Of a stretch of DNA of 64,000 bases, positions 49,354 through 58,244 are shown in pieces. The notes under the pieces were generated by a model. The model did no database searches and was not told where the DNA came from. It worked only from the letters and a program-made list of their open reading frames with translations. Within the stretch, counting starts at the first letter, position 1. Every line of letters starts with the position of its first letter. Source of the stretch: Neorhizobium petrolearium (GTDB lineage: Bacteria > Pseudomonadota > Alphaproteobacteria > Rhizobiales > Rhizobiaceae); NCBI RefSeq assembly GCF_017873175.1, contig NZ_JAGGJW010000017.1, forward strand, positions 1-64,000, in the 5' to 3' direction. A program made the translations under genes and the position numbers.

Positions 49354-49911
49354 TTAAAAGAAAAAGCTGAGATTGTTCGACAGGATTGTGCTCTGGTCGA
49401 TCAGGATCGTGCGGCGCACAATCTCGAAGCCCGCTTCGGTTTCAACCCGACGCAGGACATCCCGTCGCTCACAAGCGAAAACGTCGAGCTGGCGCTCCTG
49501 CCGCGTCCTGTACACCATCGACGCCGAAATGACATTGATCGTGTTCTCATTCTCGGGAACGAGCATGACGTTGCTGATCAGATAGCGCAAGCGAGAGGCC
49601 GGGTTTTCGGACCACCCCACATCCGACAGGATCTTGCGGATCCGGCCTTTCATCGTGTGCCAGTTGTCGTCGAAATGAGCAAAGCCTTGCTCATCCGTAT
49701 ATTCCTGTGCCACTTCGCGCATGATTTTCGTTGAACGGATCGGCATCCAATAGTGAATGTCCTCAGCCAAAAGACTGAACCACTCTTTGTAACGGCGATC
49801 CGTCAGAAGCTTGGATTCCCAATACAGGAACTGTTCGACTTCGTGCTGAAGTTCCAGAGAAACGACCTTGGGCTTGCTTTCGAAGGCAGCCTTGAAAGTG
49901 TCATCGAGCAT
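49354..49911 (-). CDS. Aromatic-ring-hydroxylating dioxygenase beta subunit
   Basis: A 185-residue NTF2-like small subunit. Recognisable segments are EVEQFLYWESKLLTDRRYKE, WFSLLAEDIHYWMPIRSTK and SRLRYLISNVMLVPENE. It gives structural support to the alpha3beta3 oxygenase. It follows alpha after 84 bases and precedes the ferredoxin. Family is clear; it resembles biphenyl/phenylpropionate-type enzymes. Confidence 0.92.
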   Translation of the reverse strand: MLDDTFKAAFESKPKVVSLELQHEVEQFLYWESKLLTDRRYKEWFSLLAEDIHYWMPIRSTKIMREVAQEYTDEQGFAHFDDNWHTMKGRIRKILSDVGWSENPASRLRYLISNVMLVPENENTINVISASMVYRTRQERQLDVFACERRDVLRRVETEAGFEIVRRTILIDQSTILSNNLSFFF

Positions 49912-49995
49912 TTTTTCCTCCCTCAGTGCAGAACTATCTGCCGACAGCGTCGGCAGACGTTTGATACATATGCAGACATTTCCGCCGGTTGAACG

Positions 49996-51360
49996 TTACT
50001 CCGCGGCGAGCGGCCTTTGCTGGCTCCGACGGATGGCAGGCCAATCCGGTGCTGTCATGATCTCGGTCCAGTAGCGGTACAGGCCGCGCGCCGACTCCTC
50101 ACTATAGGTGTAGGCGAAGCTCAGCCCGGGGAAGCCCTCAGGATTATCGGCCGTCACCGTATGTGTTCCCATCTCGATGTTGAACTTCTGGTTTTGAGCA
50201 ACATGACCGCGCAGCACTTGTTGGATGTCGCACCAGTTTTCGCCATCATCCTGTTCGAACACGCCACCCGCCGAGAATGTGCGCGATGTGTTGCGACGCC
50301 ATTCGTCCTTGATCTCCTGCGGGGCAGTTTTGTCAACGACAGTGAACGTCCAGACCTCGATCTCGTTTGGACCGCGAGGCTGCCACATGCGGACCGTGTT
50401 AATCCCTGCCAGGAACGACAGGTTCGGGAAGACGTTGGTATGGCAAAGATGTACATCTGCCCGTCCCTGACCCAAACGGCGCACGGTCTCCTCGTAAGCC
50501 GGCCCGGTCGTCAGGTATTCCGTCACCTTCGGTCCGAGAATTGTCATGTAAAACATCGGGTTACGCAGGAACAAGCCGCACCCGTGTCCGTTCTCCAAAT
50601 GGACATTCAAGCCCTCCGTCGGAGGGGCAACCTGGGTAATATCCACATCTTCCGGCACGCCCGCCATGATGCCGGACAGGTGTGAGGTGGTGCCTGCATG
50701 ATAAGCGTCCGAAGCGAACTGCTCTGCCGCGAACTTCCAGTTGCAGGGAATGACCCACTTCTGGATGCCGGGGATCGCCTCGGTCCCCTCCTCACAGCGG
50801 TCGAGCATAATGTCCATATAGAATTTGACGTCACCCAGGTATTCGTCGAGCGGAGGCGCGTCGGCGTCCCAGTTGGCAAAAATCAGGCCCTTGTAGGTTT
50901 CGACGCGCGCCTGCTTCGGTCCCCACTCCGCCTTGTTCAGGCAACCACCGAAGGCTTCCTTCTCCATCGGTACGCTTACCAGATCGCCACCCTGATTGTA
51001 TGCCCAACCATGGTAGGTACATGTAAAGGACTTAGCGTTGCCCGAATCGGCCCGGCAGATCCTCATTCCGCGGTGCTGGCACTGGTTTAGGAACACCCGG
51101 ATGCTGGCGTCCTTCTGGCGCACAACGACCACAGGATCCTCGCCGATGTAGGCGGTCGTGAAGTCGCCCGGCTTCGGGATTTGCGATTCGTGACCCATGC
51201 AAATCCAGGTGCGCGCAAAAATGCGCTCAAGCTCAAGACGATAAAGGGCCTCGTCAACATAAATCTTAGGATCGTACTTACCGCCCTTCTCGTCGACCAT
51301 TGCAAGAATTTCGGCATCGGAATAAGCGCCAGCGGCGCCCGCAATCGTTCTTACGTTCAT
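49996..51360 (-). CDS. Aromatic-ring-hydroxylating dioxygenase alpha subunit
   Basis: A 454-residue large subunit. The Rieske centre ligands are C94-Q-H96 and C114-T-Y-H117. The mononuclear iron ligands lie in ASDAYHAGTTSHLSG (H221 and H227) with the bridging D218, and a later aspartate ligand is expected near residue 370. It adds both atoms of O2 to an aromatic ring, giving a cis-dihydrodiol. It is the first gene of the operon and divergent from the TAXI-TRAP operon. The substrate is unknown; bulky-ring or phenylpropanoid acids are plausible. Confidence 0.93.
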   Translation of the reverse strand: MNVRTIAGAAGAYSDAEILAMVDEKGGKYDPKIYVDEALYRLELERIFARTWICMGHESQIPKPGDFTTAYIGEDPVVVVRQKDASIRVFLNQCQHRGMRICRADSGNAKSFTCTYHGWAYNQGGDLVSVPMEKEAFGGCLNKAEWGPKQARVETYKGLIFANWDADAPPLDEYLGDVKFYMDIMLDRCEEGTEAIPGIQKWVIPCNWKFAAEQFASDAYHAGTTSHLSGIMAGVPEDVDITQVAPPTEGLNVHLENGHGCGLFLRNPMFYMTILGPKVTEYLTTGPAYEETVRRLGQGRADVHLCHTNVFPNLSFLAGINTVRMWQPRGPNEIEVWTFTVVDKTAPQEIKDEWRRNTSRTFSAGGVFEQDDGENWCDIQQVLRGHVAQNQKFNIEMGTHTVTADNPEGFPGLSFAYTYSEESARGLYRYWTEIMTAPDWPAIRRSQQRPLAAE

Positions 51361-51541
51361 CTAAACTCCTCCCTGTGGCTTCGATGTCCGCCTTGTCCAC
51401 TTAATGCAGACCATGCGTCCTTGTTTACATTTATCCGTTCCAGGCGACCCTGGCAATAAGAAAAGCATGCTTTACAATGAATGCCGGGGCGGGCATAAGG
51501 CAAATCTGTTGGGGGAGTGCAGTCAGAGGGAGGCCAAGGAG
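51361..51541. promoter_or_regulatory. Divergent promoter region: dioxygenase and TRAP operons
   Basis: This 181-base gap separates two outward-reading operons and must hold both promoters. It is AT-richer than its surroundings around 51420-51480 (TTGTTTACATTTATCC) and contains the small inverted pair CCAGG/CCTGG at 51437-51451. No confident sigma-factor boxes or operator can be assigned. The ribosome site of the right gene is GGGAGG/CCAAGGAG just before 51542. Confidence 0.5.
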
Positions 51542-52513
51542 ATGAATACATTTTGTGCGCGCATAGCAGGCGCGATGATGGTTGCGGCGACGGCGACGGG
51601 CGGTGTCTCCGCTCAGGTTGCGTCGATCACGACACCTCCTGCGGGTTCGGTCTGGAATACGATGGCTTCGGTCATCTCGGCCCAGGCCCAGAGGAGCGAT
51701 GGCGGGCGGCTGGTGGTCCAGGCGTATAGCGGAAACGCACAGATGCTTCAGGCCGTGGACAGCAAGGACGCAGAATTCACACTTACTGACATCAATGACA
51801 TGATCGTCGCGGTCGCGGGGGAGGGTGATTACTCTGCGCCGCTGCCGAATCTGCGTGTCTTGGCGAAGATCAATCCCTTTGCGGTGGGGCTGTTCGTCCG
51901 GGCGGATTCCGGCATGACGCGCGTGTCCGATCTCGCCGGGAAGCGTGTGCCCGCGGGCTGGGAGGCTTTCCCGCTGAACCGTCCGCTGGTGAGTGCGCTT
52001 CTCGAGGCGGACGGGATCAGCTATGACGAAGTGGTTCAAATGCCGATCCCCGACATCATTCGCGGTGCCGATGCTTTGGCCTCGGGCCTGACGGATGCGG
52101 CCTTCTTCGCGGTGGGCGGGCCGAAGGTCGCCGAGGTTGGCGCGACGGTAGGCGGGGTCCGCTATCTTCAGGTCGCCTCGGATGAAAAGGCGCTCAAGGC
52201 GATACGCAAATACCGCCCGGCCTATTACTTCTCGGAGGTTACACCCTCGCCGGTTCGGGTGGGTATCGAAGCACCGATAATGATGCTGACATGGGACAAT
52301 GTCCTTGTTGCCGGTGCCCATGTTTCCGACGAACAGGTCACGGCGCTGCTGGCCGCGATCTTCGATAATGTGGATGCGATCGGTGATTCCTATCCTCCGC
52401 TTCGCATGATGAACCTGGATACCGCCTATGTCGATTACCCGGGTGTGGAATATCATCCTGCTGCGGTGGCCTTCTTTGCCCAGCGTGGCGTCGCCATCCG
52501 TCCTGTTGACTGA
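51542..52513 (+). CDS. TAXI-family TRAP transporter solute-binding protein
   Basis: A 323-residue periplasmic protein with signal peptide MNTFCARIAGAMMVAATATG and cleavage near VSAQ. The mature part has the TAXI pattern GSVWNTMASVISAQAQ, QMLQAVDSKDAEFTLTDIND and RVLAKINPFAVGLFVRADSG. It binds an organic acid and presents it to the fused TRAP permease encoded next. It is shorter and lower in similarity to standard TAXI proteins (about 320-340 residues) but complete. First gene of the operon to 60440. Confidence 0.85.
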   Translation: MNTFCARIAGAMMVAATATGGVSAQVASITTPPAGSVWNTMASVISAQAQRSDGGRLVVQAYSGNAQMLQAVDSKDAEFTLTDINDMIVAVAGEGDYSAPLPNLRVLAKINPFAVGLFVRADSGMTRVSDLAGKRVPAGWEAFPLNRPLVSALLEADGISYDEVVQMPIPDIIRGADALASGLTDAAFFAVGGPKVAEVGATVGGVRYLQVASDEKALKAIRKYRPAYYFSEVTPSPVRVGIEAPIMMLTWDNVLVAGAHVSDEQVTALLAAIFDNVDAIGDSYPPLRMMNLDTAYVDYPGVEYHPAAVAFFAQRGVAIRPVD

Positions 52514-52597
52514 CAAGACTATGACTGTGTGCCGGGTCGGGAGACTTACCTGCCCGGTCCTTGTTTTTGTGTTCGCTCAACTCGGAGGGAGTGGGTC

Positions 52598-54538
52598 TTG
52601 GCTCAAACAACTGGCACCCGGACGCCGACGATTCGTCGTATCGCTGTCCATACACAGGCGGTGGCACTTTCGCTTCTGGCCATTTCCGTTGGGTTTGACG
52701 CGCCCAGCCGCCTCGGGCTGAACGTCTATGTCGAACAGATATTGGCAGTCGCTCTGGGGCTTGGCCTGGGCCTTGTGTTCCTGATCGACAGAAGAAGCGT
52801 CGGCGAGAGAGATCTGGGCAGCGGCGGCGAGAATGATCCGGTGCCTGGTGGCAGTTCCAATGACTGGATTCTTGCGGTTCTGGGGCTGTTCCTTTCTCTA
52901 TATGTTGCGGTGAACTACGCCGATATCGTCTCTCGTGTGATGTCCGCTCCCGCCGATATCGTGGCAATGGCCATTGGGCTGGCTCTGCTGGTGCTCGAGG
53001 GGTTGCGCCGGGTCGTGGGCTGGACCCTGGTTCTGGTGGTGCTCTTCATTGTCGGTTACGGGATGATCGGCCACCTGGTTCCGGGTGCGATGCAGACGCG
53101 ACAGGTCTCTCCGGATCGTCTGTTGTCCTATATCGCCTTCGATGCCAACGGCATGCTCGGGCTTACCATGAATGTGTCCGTAACGGTCGTTGCCGCGTTC
53201 GTGCTGTTCGGGCAGATCCTCGTGCGGGCGGGCGGTGGCGAGTTCTTCAACGACATCGCGCTTTCCGCATTGGGGCGTCGCCGCGGCGGCGCGGCCAAAA
53301 TTTCGATTCTCGCCTCGGCGCTTTTTGGCACGATTTCCGGGGTCGTGGTTTCCAACATAGTCGCGACCGGGGTGGTCACCATCCGACTGATGATCCGCTC
53401 GGGGTATCGGCCCCAGATGGCTGCCGCAGTCGAGGCCGTCGCCTCGACCGGAGGGCAGATCGCCCCCCCGGTCATGGGGGCAGTCGCCTTCCTAATGGCC
53501 GATTTCCTCGGCGTTTCATATGCGCAGATTGCCATTGCTGCGATCATCCCGGCCGCGCTCTATTACTTTGCGGTGTACTGTCAGGTTGATCTTGAGGCCG
53601 CCAAGGCCAATATCGCCCCCCTGCATGAGGATGAAATTCCTTCTGCGCTCGGCACTCTGCGTCGCGGGGGTATCTTCATCCTGCCGTTTGCCGTGATCGT
53701 GATCGGCATGTTCTGGCTGGGCCAGCGGCCGGAAACGGCGGCACTCTGGGCGGCCGGCGTTGCCCTGATCTGCGGCATCGCATACGGCTACGGTGGTCGG
53801 CGCATCACGCTGCGGATGATCTGGCAATCGCTCGCCGACGCCGGCATCTCCATGACCGAGATCCTGATGATCGCCGCTGCCGCCGGCTTCATCATTGGCG
53901 TTCTCAACATCACCGGGCTGGGTTTTGTCGGCACCTTCGCGCTGGCCGAGATCGGTCGGGGCAACCTTCCGCTGCTCTTGTTCCTCACGGCCGTTGCCAG
54001 TGTTGTTCTTGGCATGGGGATGCCGACGGTTGCCGTCTATCTTTTGCTGGCGGTCCTTCTTACCCCGCCTCTGGTAGAGGCCGGGATCACACCGATGGCC
54101 GCCCATTTCTTCATCTTCTACCTGGGCATGATGTCAATGGTGACCCCGCCTGTCGGCATCGGCGCCTTCTTCGCCGCCGCGCTGGCCGGGGCCCCGCCGA
54201 TGCAGACCGCATTCGTCTCGATGCGCCTCGGCTGGACAGCCTACATCATTCCCTTCATCTTCGTGGTCACGCCCGCCCTGCTGATGCAGGGAACCCCGGT
54301 TGAAATCTTTCTGGCCGCGTCTGCCGCGGCAATTGGGGTCTATGCCATATCCGCCGCCATGGTTGGCTGGTTCGGGGGCATGTTGTCAGGCTACGAACGC
54401 GCAGTCCTGGGCTTTGGCGGAGTGCTGCTTCTTATGCCGGAAGCATTGGGTGGCGGGTACACCCTCATGCTCCATGGCCTGGGTGTCGCAATCATGGTGG
54501 CACTTCAGTGGCTGCGCAGGGCGATGGTGCCGGGATAA
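52598..54538 (+). CDS. TRAP transporter fused 4TM/12TM permease
   Basis: A 646-residue membrane protein in which the small DctQ-like part (about residues 20-180) and the large DctM-like part are fused, the normal partner of TAXI proteins. Key segments: NGMLGLTMNVSVTVVAAFVL, SNIVATGVVTIRLMIRSGYR, ASTGGQIAPPVMGAVAFLMA and GMGMPTVAVYLLLAVLLTPP. The start is a TTG at 52598, supported by GGAGGGAG seven bases upstream; no ATG or GTG fits. It drives Na+- or H+-coupled uptake of a carboxylate. Confidence 0.9.
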   Translation: MAQTTGTRTPTIRRIAVHTQAVALSLLAISVGFDAPSRLGLNVYVEQILAVALGLGLGLVFLIDRRSVGERDLGSGGENDPVPGGSSNDWILAVLGLFLSLYVAVNYADIVSRVMSAPADIVAMAIGLALLVLEGLRRVVGWTLVLVVLFIVGYGMIGHLVPGAMQTRQVSPDRLLSYIAFDANGMLGLTMNVSVTVVAAFVLFGQILVRAGGGEFFNDIALSALGRRRGGAAKISILASALFGTISGVVVSNIVATGVVTIRLMIRSGYRPQMAAAVEAVASTGGQIAPPVMGAVAFLMADFLGVSYAQIAIAAIIPAALYYFAVYCQVDLEAAKANIAPLHEDEIPSALGTLRRGGIFILPFAVIVIGMFWLGQRPETAALWAAGVALICGIAYGYGGRRITLRMIWQSLADAGISMTEILMIAAAAGFIIGVLNITGLGFVGTFALAEIGRGNLPLLLFLTAVASVVLGMGMPTVAVYLLLAVLLTPPLVEAGITPMAAHFFIFYLGMMSMVTPPVGIGAFFAAALAGAPPMQTAFVSMRLGWTAYIIPFIFVVTPALLMQGTPVEIFLAASAAAIGVYAISAAMVGWFGGMLSGYERAVLGFGGVLLLMPEALGGGYTLMLHGLGVAIMVALQWLRRAMVPG

Positions 54539-54597
54539 ATGCATCCTACGATGCCACATCGCTGAATTACAACCACGAGGAAAGGACAATAACCTCC

Positions 54598-55308
54598 ATG
54601 AATTACAGCTTCCCGCTGCCTCCTGCCGTCAGCCTGCCTATCGCCGGTCGGGATGAGCGTTTTCCTGTGCGTCGGGTCTTCTGCGTCGGACGCAACTATG
54701 CAGAGCATGCGCGAGAGATGGGCAAGGATCCGGACCGCGATCCGCCGTTTTTCTTCACCAAACCCGCCGATGCCGTTGTCGAAGATGGGCAGACCGTCGC
54801 CTATCCGCCCGAAACGCAGAACTTCCACTATGAAGCCGAACTGGTGATCGCCATCGGCAAGGCTGGCACGGATATTCCCGAGGAACAGGCGCGCGACCAC
54901 ATCTTCGGCTACGCCATCGGCAACGACCTGACGCGGCGGGACTTGCAGCTTGCTGCTCGCGCGGCAGGCCGGCCCTGGGACTGGGGCAAGTCGTTTGATC
55001 GCTCGGCGGTGATAGGTCCGATCCACACTGGCGCGCCGGTCGGCAAGCCCGAGCATGGCCGGATCCAGTTGACGCTGAATGGCACCGTCAAGCAAAGCGC
55101 CGATCTGCAAGACCTGATCTGGTCGGTGCCAGAGATCATCTCGATCCTGTCGCGGTCGATGGAGATCCGGCCCGGCGATCTGGTGATGACAGGCACGCCT
55201 GCGGGTGTCGGCGCGATGCAGGTGGGCGATGTATGCGTCGTCTCGATCAGTCGGCTGGGAGAGATCACCACGACCATCGGACCGCGCGCGAAGGGACCCG
55301 TCGGATGA
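54598..55308 (+). CDS. Fumarylacetoacetate-hydrolase family, fumarylpyruvate-hydrolase-like
   Basis: A 236-residue FAH-family enzyme. Metal and substrate segments: FCVGRNYAEHAREMG, PPFFFTKPADAVV, FHYEAELVIAIGK (metal-binding glutamates) and GDLVMTGTPAGVGAM. The size and the GRNYAEHA form fit fumarylpyruvate or acylpyruvate hydrolases. The overlapping next gene encodes a zeta-GST isomerase, the classic pair of the gentisate pathway. Together they would turn maleylpyruvate into fumarate and pyruvate. The start ATG 54598 has CGAGGAAAGG upstream. Confidence 0.87.
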   Translation: MNYSFPLPPAVSLPIAGRDERFPVRRVFCVGRNYAEHAREMGKDPDRDPPFFFTKPADAVVEDGQTVAYPPETQNFHYEAELVIAIGKAGTDIPEEQARDHIFGYAIGNDLTRRDLQLAARAAGRPWDWGKSFDRSAVIGPIHTGAPVGKPEHGRIQLTLNGTVKQSADLQDLIWSVPEIISILSRSMEIRPGDLVMTGTPAGVGAMQVGDVCVVSISRLGEITTTIGPRAKGPVG

Positions 55309-55952
55309 CCTTCCGCCTTCACAATTTCTTCCGCTCATCGACCTCGACGCGGCTGCGCGCTGCCCTCAACCTCAAGGGCGTCGCCTATGACTATGTGCCC
55401 TATGTCCTGCGCAAGGGAGAAACCCGCACGCCCGAATTCCTGGCAATGAACCCTGCCGGACTTGTGCCGGTTCTGGAACGCGACGATGGCCAGGTTCTCG
55501 TGCAGTCGCTTGCCATTATCGAATGGCTCGACGAAACCCAGCCCGGGCCGCAGCTCTTGCCTGAGGGGGCAGACGCGCGCGCGCGCGTGCGCGCGCTTTC
55601 ATACATGATCGCCTGCGAGATCCACCCCCTGAACAACCTGCGCGTCCTGACCCGCCTGGCCGAGCAATTCGGCGCCGACGAGGCCGCGCAGAAAGCCTGG
55701 TTCACCGAATGGGTCGCAACCACCTTTGACCCGCTCGAAATCATGCTGGCGCAAGACAGTCGCACCGGCCGTTTCTGCCACGGTGACACGCCGGGGTTCG
55801 CTGATTGCTGCCTTTATGCGCAGGTCTGGAACAACCGACGTTTCGACATTGATACAAGCCGCTGGCCCACCATCGCGAGGATATTCCAGGCGGCCGACGC
55901 GCTGCCCGCTTTCCGCGACGCCGCGCCAGCACATCAACCAGATGCGGTATGA
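55305..55952 (+). CDS. Zeta-class GST, maleylpyruvate/maleylacetoacetate isomerase-like
   Basis: A 215-residue glutathione S-transferase fold. The N-terminal FFRSSTSTRLRAALNLKG is a variant of the zeta-class SSCSxRVRIAL motif, followed by NPAGLVPVLERDDGQVLVQS (glutathione contacts) and SYMIACEIHPLNNLRVL (the zeta-class A-x-x-I-x-P-L-x-N-L). It should isomerise maleylpyruvate to fumarylpyruvate. It overlaps the hydrolase gene by ATGA. An alternating GC run (55574-55597) encodes its ARARVRAL segment. Confidence 0.88.
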   Translation: MTFRLHNFFRSSTSTRLRAALNLKGVAYDYVPYVLRKGETRTPEFLAMNPAGLVPVLERDDGQVLVQSLAIIEWLDETQPGPQLLPEGADARARVRALSYMIACEIHPLNNLRVLTRLAEQFGADEAAQKAWFTEWVATTFDPLEIMLAQDSRTGRFCHGDTPGFADCCLYAQVWNNRRFDIDTSRWPTIARIFQAADALPAFRDAAPAHQPDAV

Positions 55953-56018
55953 CGCAATACCGACAGAAGCCGGACTCTCCTGAAGCGAGTGAGACGCCGG
56001 ATATCTCGAAGAGGACAC

Positions 56019-57263
56019 ATGGACACCAGACCAGAAGCCCCGCCACCCCTTAGCGGCATCCGCATTGTCGAAATCGGCCACTTCATTGCCGCTCCGTTCG
56101 CCACTCGCGTTCTCGGCGATCTTGGCGCCGAAATCATCAAGATCGAACCGCCCGATGGGGATCCTGTGCGGGGCTGGGGCGCGCAATCCAACGGTGCGTC
56201 GCTGTGGTGGAGCGTTCATGGTCGCAACAAGCGTTCGGTCGCGGTCGATCTCAAAAGCCCCGAAGGGGTCGAGGCCGTGGGACGTGTCATCGCGCGCTCT
56301 GATGCGCTGATCGAGAATCAGCGCCCCGGCGGTCTGGCGCGTCTCGGCTTCGATCTTAAAAGGCTGCAGGAACTGAGGCCGGGTCTCGTAGTGGCCCATG
56401 TCTCGGGATATGGACAGACCGGCCCGATGCGTGACCGTGCTGCATTCGGCGTCATTGGCGAGGCGATCGGGGGATTGCGCCACCTGACCGACCATCCGCC
56501 CGGCACGACCGATATGCCGCCGCCACGCGTAGGCATCAGCATCGGCGATTCCGTTGCCGGACTTTATGCAGTGATCGGCGTTCTCGCCGGTCTTTTGCGC
56601 CGAGACGGTCGGACGGACAGCCGTGGCGCCGACGATGACCAGATCTGCACCGTCGATATCGCCCTTACAGAAGCCGTCCTGTCGCTGATGGAAGGGATCG
56701 TCACGGAATATGGCGCGCTCGGGCTTGTGCGTCAACCCGTCGGGGCGCGGATCGCGTCGGCGGCACCCACCAGTGCCTATCCCTCGGCGGATGGCCGCTG
56801 GGTCATCATCGCCGCGAATTCCGATCTGCTTTTTCAGCGCCTGACGGCGCTGATCGGGCGCGCGGATCTGGCGGCAAGGCCGGAGTTGCAGAGCAATGCG
56901 GGCCGCCTCAAGCATGTGGACGAGCTTGACGAGGCGATTTCCGCCTGGTCCCGCCAGTTCGATGCCGGGCGACTTGCAGAGCTTCTGGCCAAGGCAGACA
57001 TCCCCTCGACGCTGATCTATACTGCGGCAGAAATTGCCGATGATCCGCAGTTCCGCGCGCGGGGCATGGTGCGCGAAGTCAGCGATCCGCGCCATGGCAA
57101 CCTGCTTCATCCCGGCATTGTGCCGCATTTCCCCGATTCCCCCGGCGCGATCCGTTGCACCGGCCCGGATGTCGGGCAAGATACCGAAGCGGTTCTGGCC
57201 GAGATTGCGGGCTATTCGAAGGATGAAATCAAGTTGCTCTACCAGAAGGGAGTAATAGCATGA
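56019..57263 (+). CDS. CaiB/BaiF class III CoA-transferase
   Basis: A full-length 414-residue CoA-transferase. Motifs: RIVEIGHFIAAPFATRVLGD, EIIKIEPPDGDPVRGWG, RNKRSVAVDLKSPEGVEAVG, ENQRPGGLARLGFDL and VSGYGQTGPMRD. It follows the GST gene after 66 bases and overlaps the lyase gene by four. The tight link to an HMG-CoA-lyase-like enzyme suggests that it charges a hydroxy-dicarboxylate, which the lyase then cleaves. The exact acid is not known. Confidence 0.9.
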   Translation: MDTRPEAPPPLSGIRIVEIGHFIAAPFATRVLGDLGAEIIKIEPPDGDPVRGWGAQSNGASLWWSVHGRNKRSVAVDLKSPEGVEAVGRVIARSDALIENQRPGGLARLGFDLKRLQELRPGLVVAHVSGYGQTGPMRDRAAFGVIGEAIGGLRHLTDHPPGTTDMPPPRVGISIGDSVAGLYAVIGVLAGLLRRDGRTDSRGADDDQICTVDIALTEAVLSLMEGIVTEYGALGLVRQPVGARIASAAPTSAYPSADGRWVIIAANSDLLFQRLTALIGRADLAARPELQSNAGRLKHVDELDEAISAWSRQFDAGRLAELLAKADIPSTLIYTAAEIADDPQFRARGMVREVSDPRHGNLLHPGIVPHFPDSPGAIRCTGPDVGQDTEAVLAEIAGYSKDEIKLLYQKGVIA

Positions 57264-58216
57264 CCGCCGTCCAGATCGTTGAAGTCGGCCCCCGCGATGG
57301 CTTTCAGAACATCGGTCCCTTCATCCCGACCGAGACCAAGATCGCCGTGATCCGCGAGCTTGCCGCCGCGGGCGTGAAGCGGATGGAGATCACCTCCTTC
57401 GTCAGTCCGCGCGCCATTCCGCAACTCGCCGATGCAGGCGAAGTTCTGGCCGATGTTCTGGCCCAGGGCCGTGTTGTGCCGCAGGTGCTGGTCCCCAATG
57501 CCCGCTATGGCCAGAAGGCAATCACGGCGGGGGCGCGGTTCCTGTCCTATGTCATCTCGGTTTCGGAAAGCCACAGCCGATCGAACGTGCGCGCCACGCC
57601 GGATGAGGCCCTCGCCGATTACGCCCGGCTCGTCGCCCAGGCGCCCGACGGCCTGCGGATGCGGTTCAACCTCGCCACTGCATTCCATTGCCCATTCGAA
57701 GGCGTGACTCCGGCCAGCGCTGTCCTCGCAATTCTGGGACGCGCGCTGGAAATCTGCCCCGATGCCGAGATCTGCCTTTGCGACACGACCGGTCGCGGCG
57801 AACCGGCGCAGGTCGCGGAATTGTTCGAGGCGGCGATGGCGCGCTTCCCCGCCGTTTCCGCCTGGGCGATGCATGCACATGATACCTACGGCCACGGCAC
57901 GGCAAATGTGCGCGCGAGCTATGATCAGGGTGTGCGCGTCTTCGATTCCGCGATTGGCGGGCTCGGCGGCTGCCCCTATGCCCCCGGCGCCAGCGGCAAC
58001 GTCGCCACCGAGGATCTCGTGAGTCTGTTCCAGGATTACGGCGTGGAAACCGGAGTGGACCTTGTAGCTTTGGCGCCGATCGCTGCCGCCGTCCAAGCCC
58101 TGCCGGGCGCGAATTGCAGTCGGAACGGGATCGGCGTAGAGGACGGCGACAAAAACAAGGCAGAGTCCAAGTTGAAAATTGACAGCATGCTTACGACTGC
58201 CTATGAATCAAGCTGA
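57260..58216 (+). CDS. HMG-CoA lyase-like aldol-type lyase
   Basis: A 318-residue member of the DRE-TIM lyase family. The N-terminal VEVGPRDGFQNIGPFIPTET carries the catalytic R-D, MHAHDTYGHGTANV the metal-binding H-x-H (AMHAHD), and GGLGGCPYAPGASGNVATED the active-site cysteine in the G-loop. All residues for C-C cleavage of a 3-hydroxy-3-methylacyl-CoA are present. With the CoA-transferase just before it, cleavage of an HMG- or citramalyl-like CoA ester is likely. It is somewhat longer at the C-terminus than usual. Confidence 0.9.
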   Translation: MTAVQIVEVGPRDGFQNIGPFIPTETKIAVIRELAAAGVKRMEITSFVSPRAIPQLADAGEVLADVLAQGRVVPQVLVPNARYGQKAITAGARFLSYVISVSESHSRSNVRATPDEALADYARLVAQAPDGLRMRFNLATAFHCPFEGVTPASAVLAILGRALEICPDAEICLCDTTGRGEPAQVAELFEAAMARFPAVSAWAMHAHDTYGHGTANVRASYDQGVRVFDSAIGGLGGCPYAPGASGNVATEDLVSLFQDYGVETGVDLVALAPIAAAVQALPGANCSRNGIGVEDGDKNKAESKLKIDSMLTTAYESS

Positions 58217-58244
58217 TTATAATGAAGAGCGCTGGGAGGAAAGA

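Noticed and set aside
55305-55952. Maleylacetoacetate isomerase of tyrosine breakdown
   Set aside because: Possible from the fold alone, but the overlapping fumarylpyruvate-hydrolase-size partner and aromatic context make the gentisate-type role likelier; kept as an alternative.
55599-57179. 526-codon leftward frame opposite GST and CoA-transferase
   Set aside because: Antisense to two complete genes with motifs on the plus strand.
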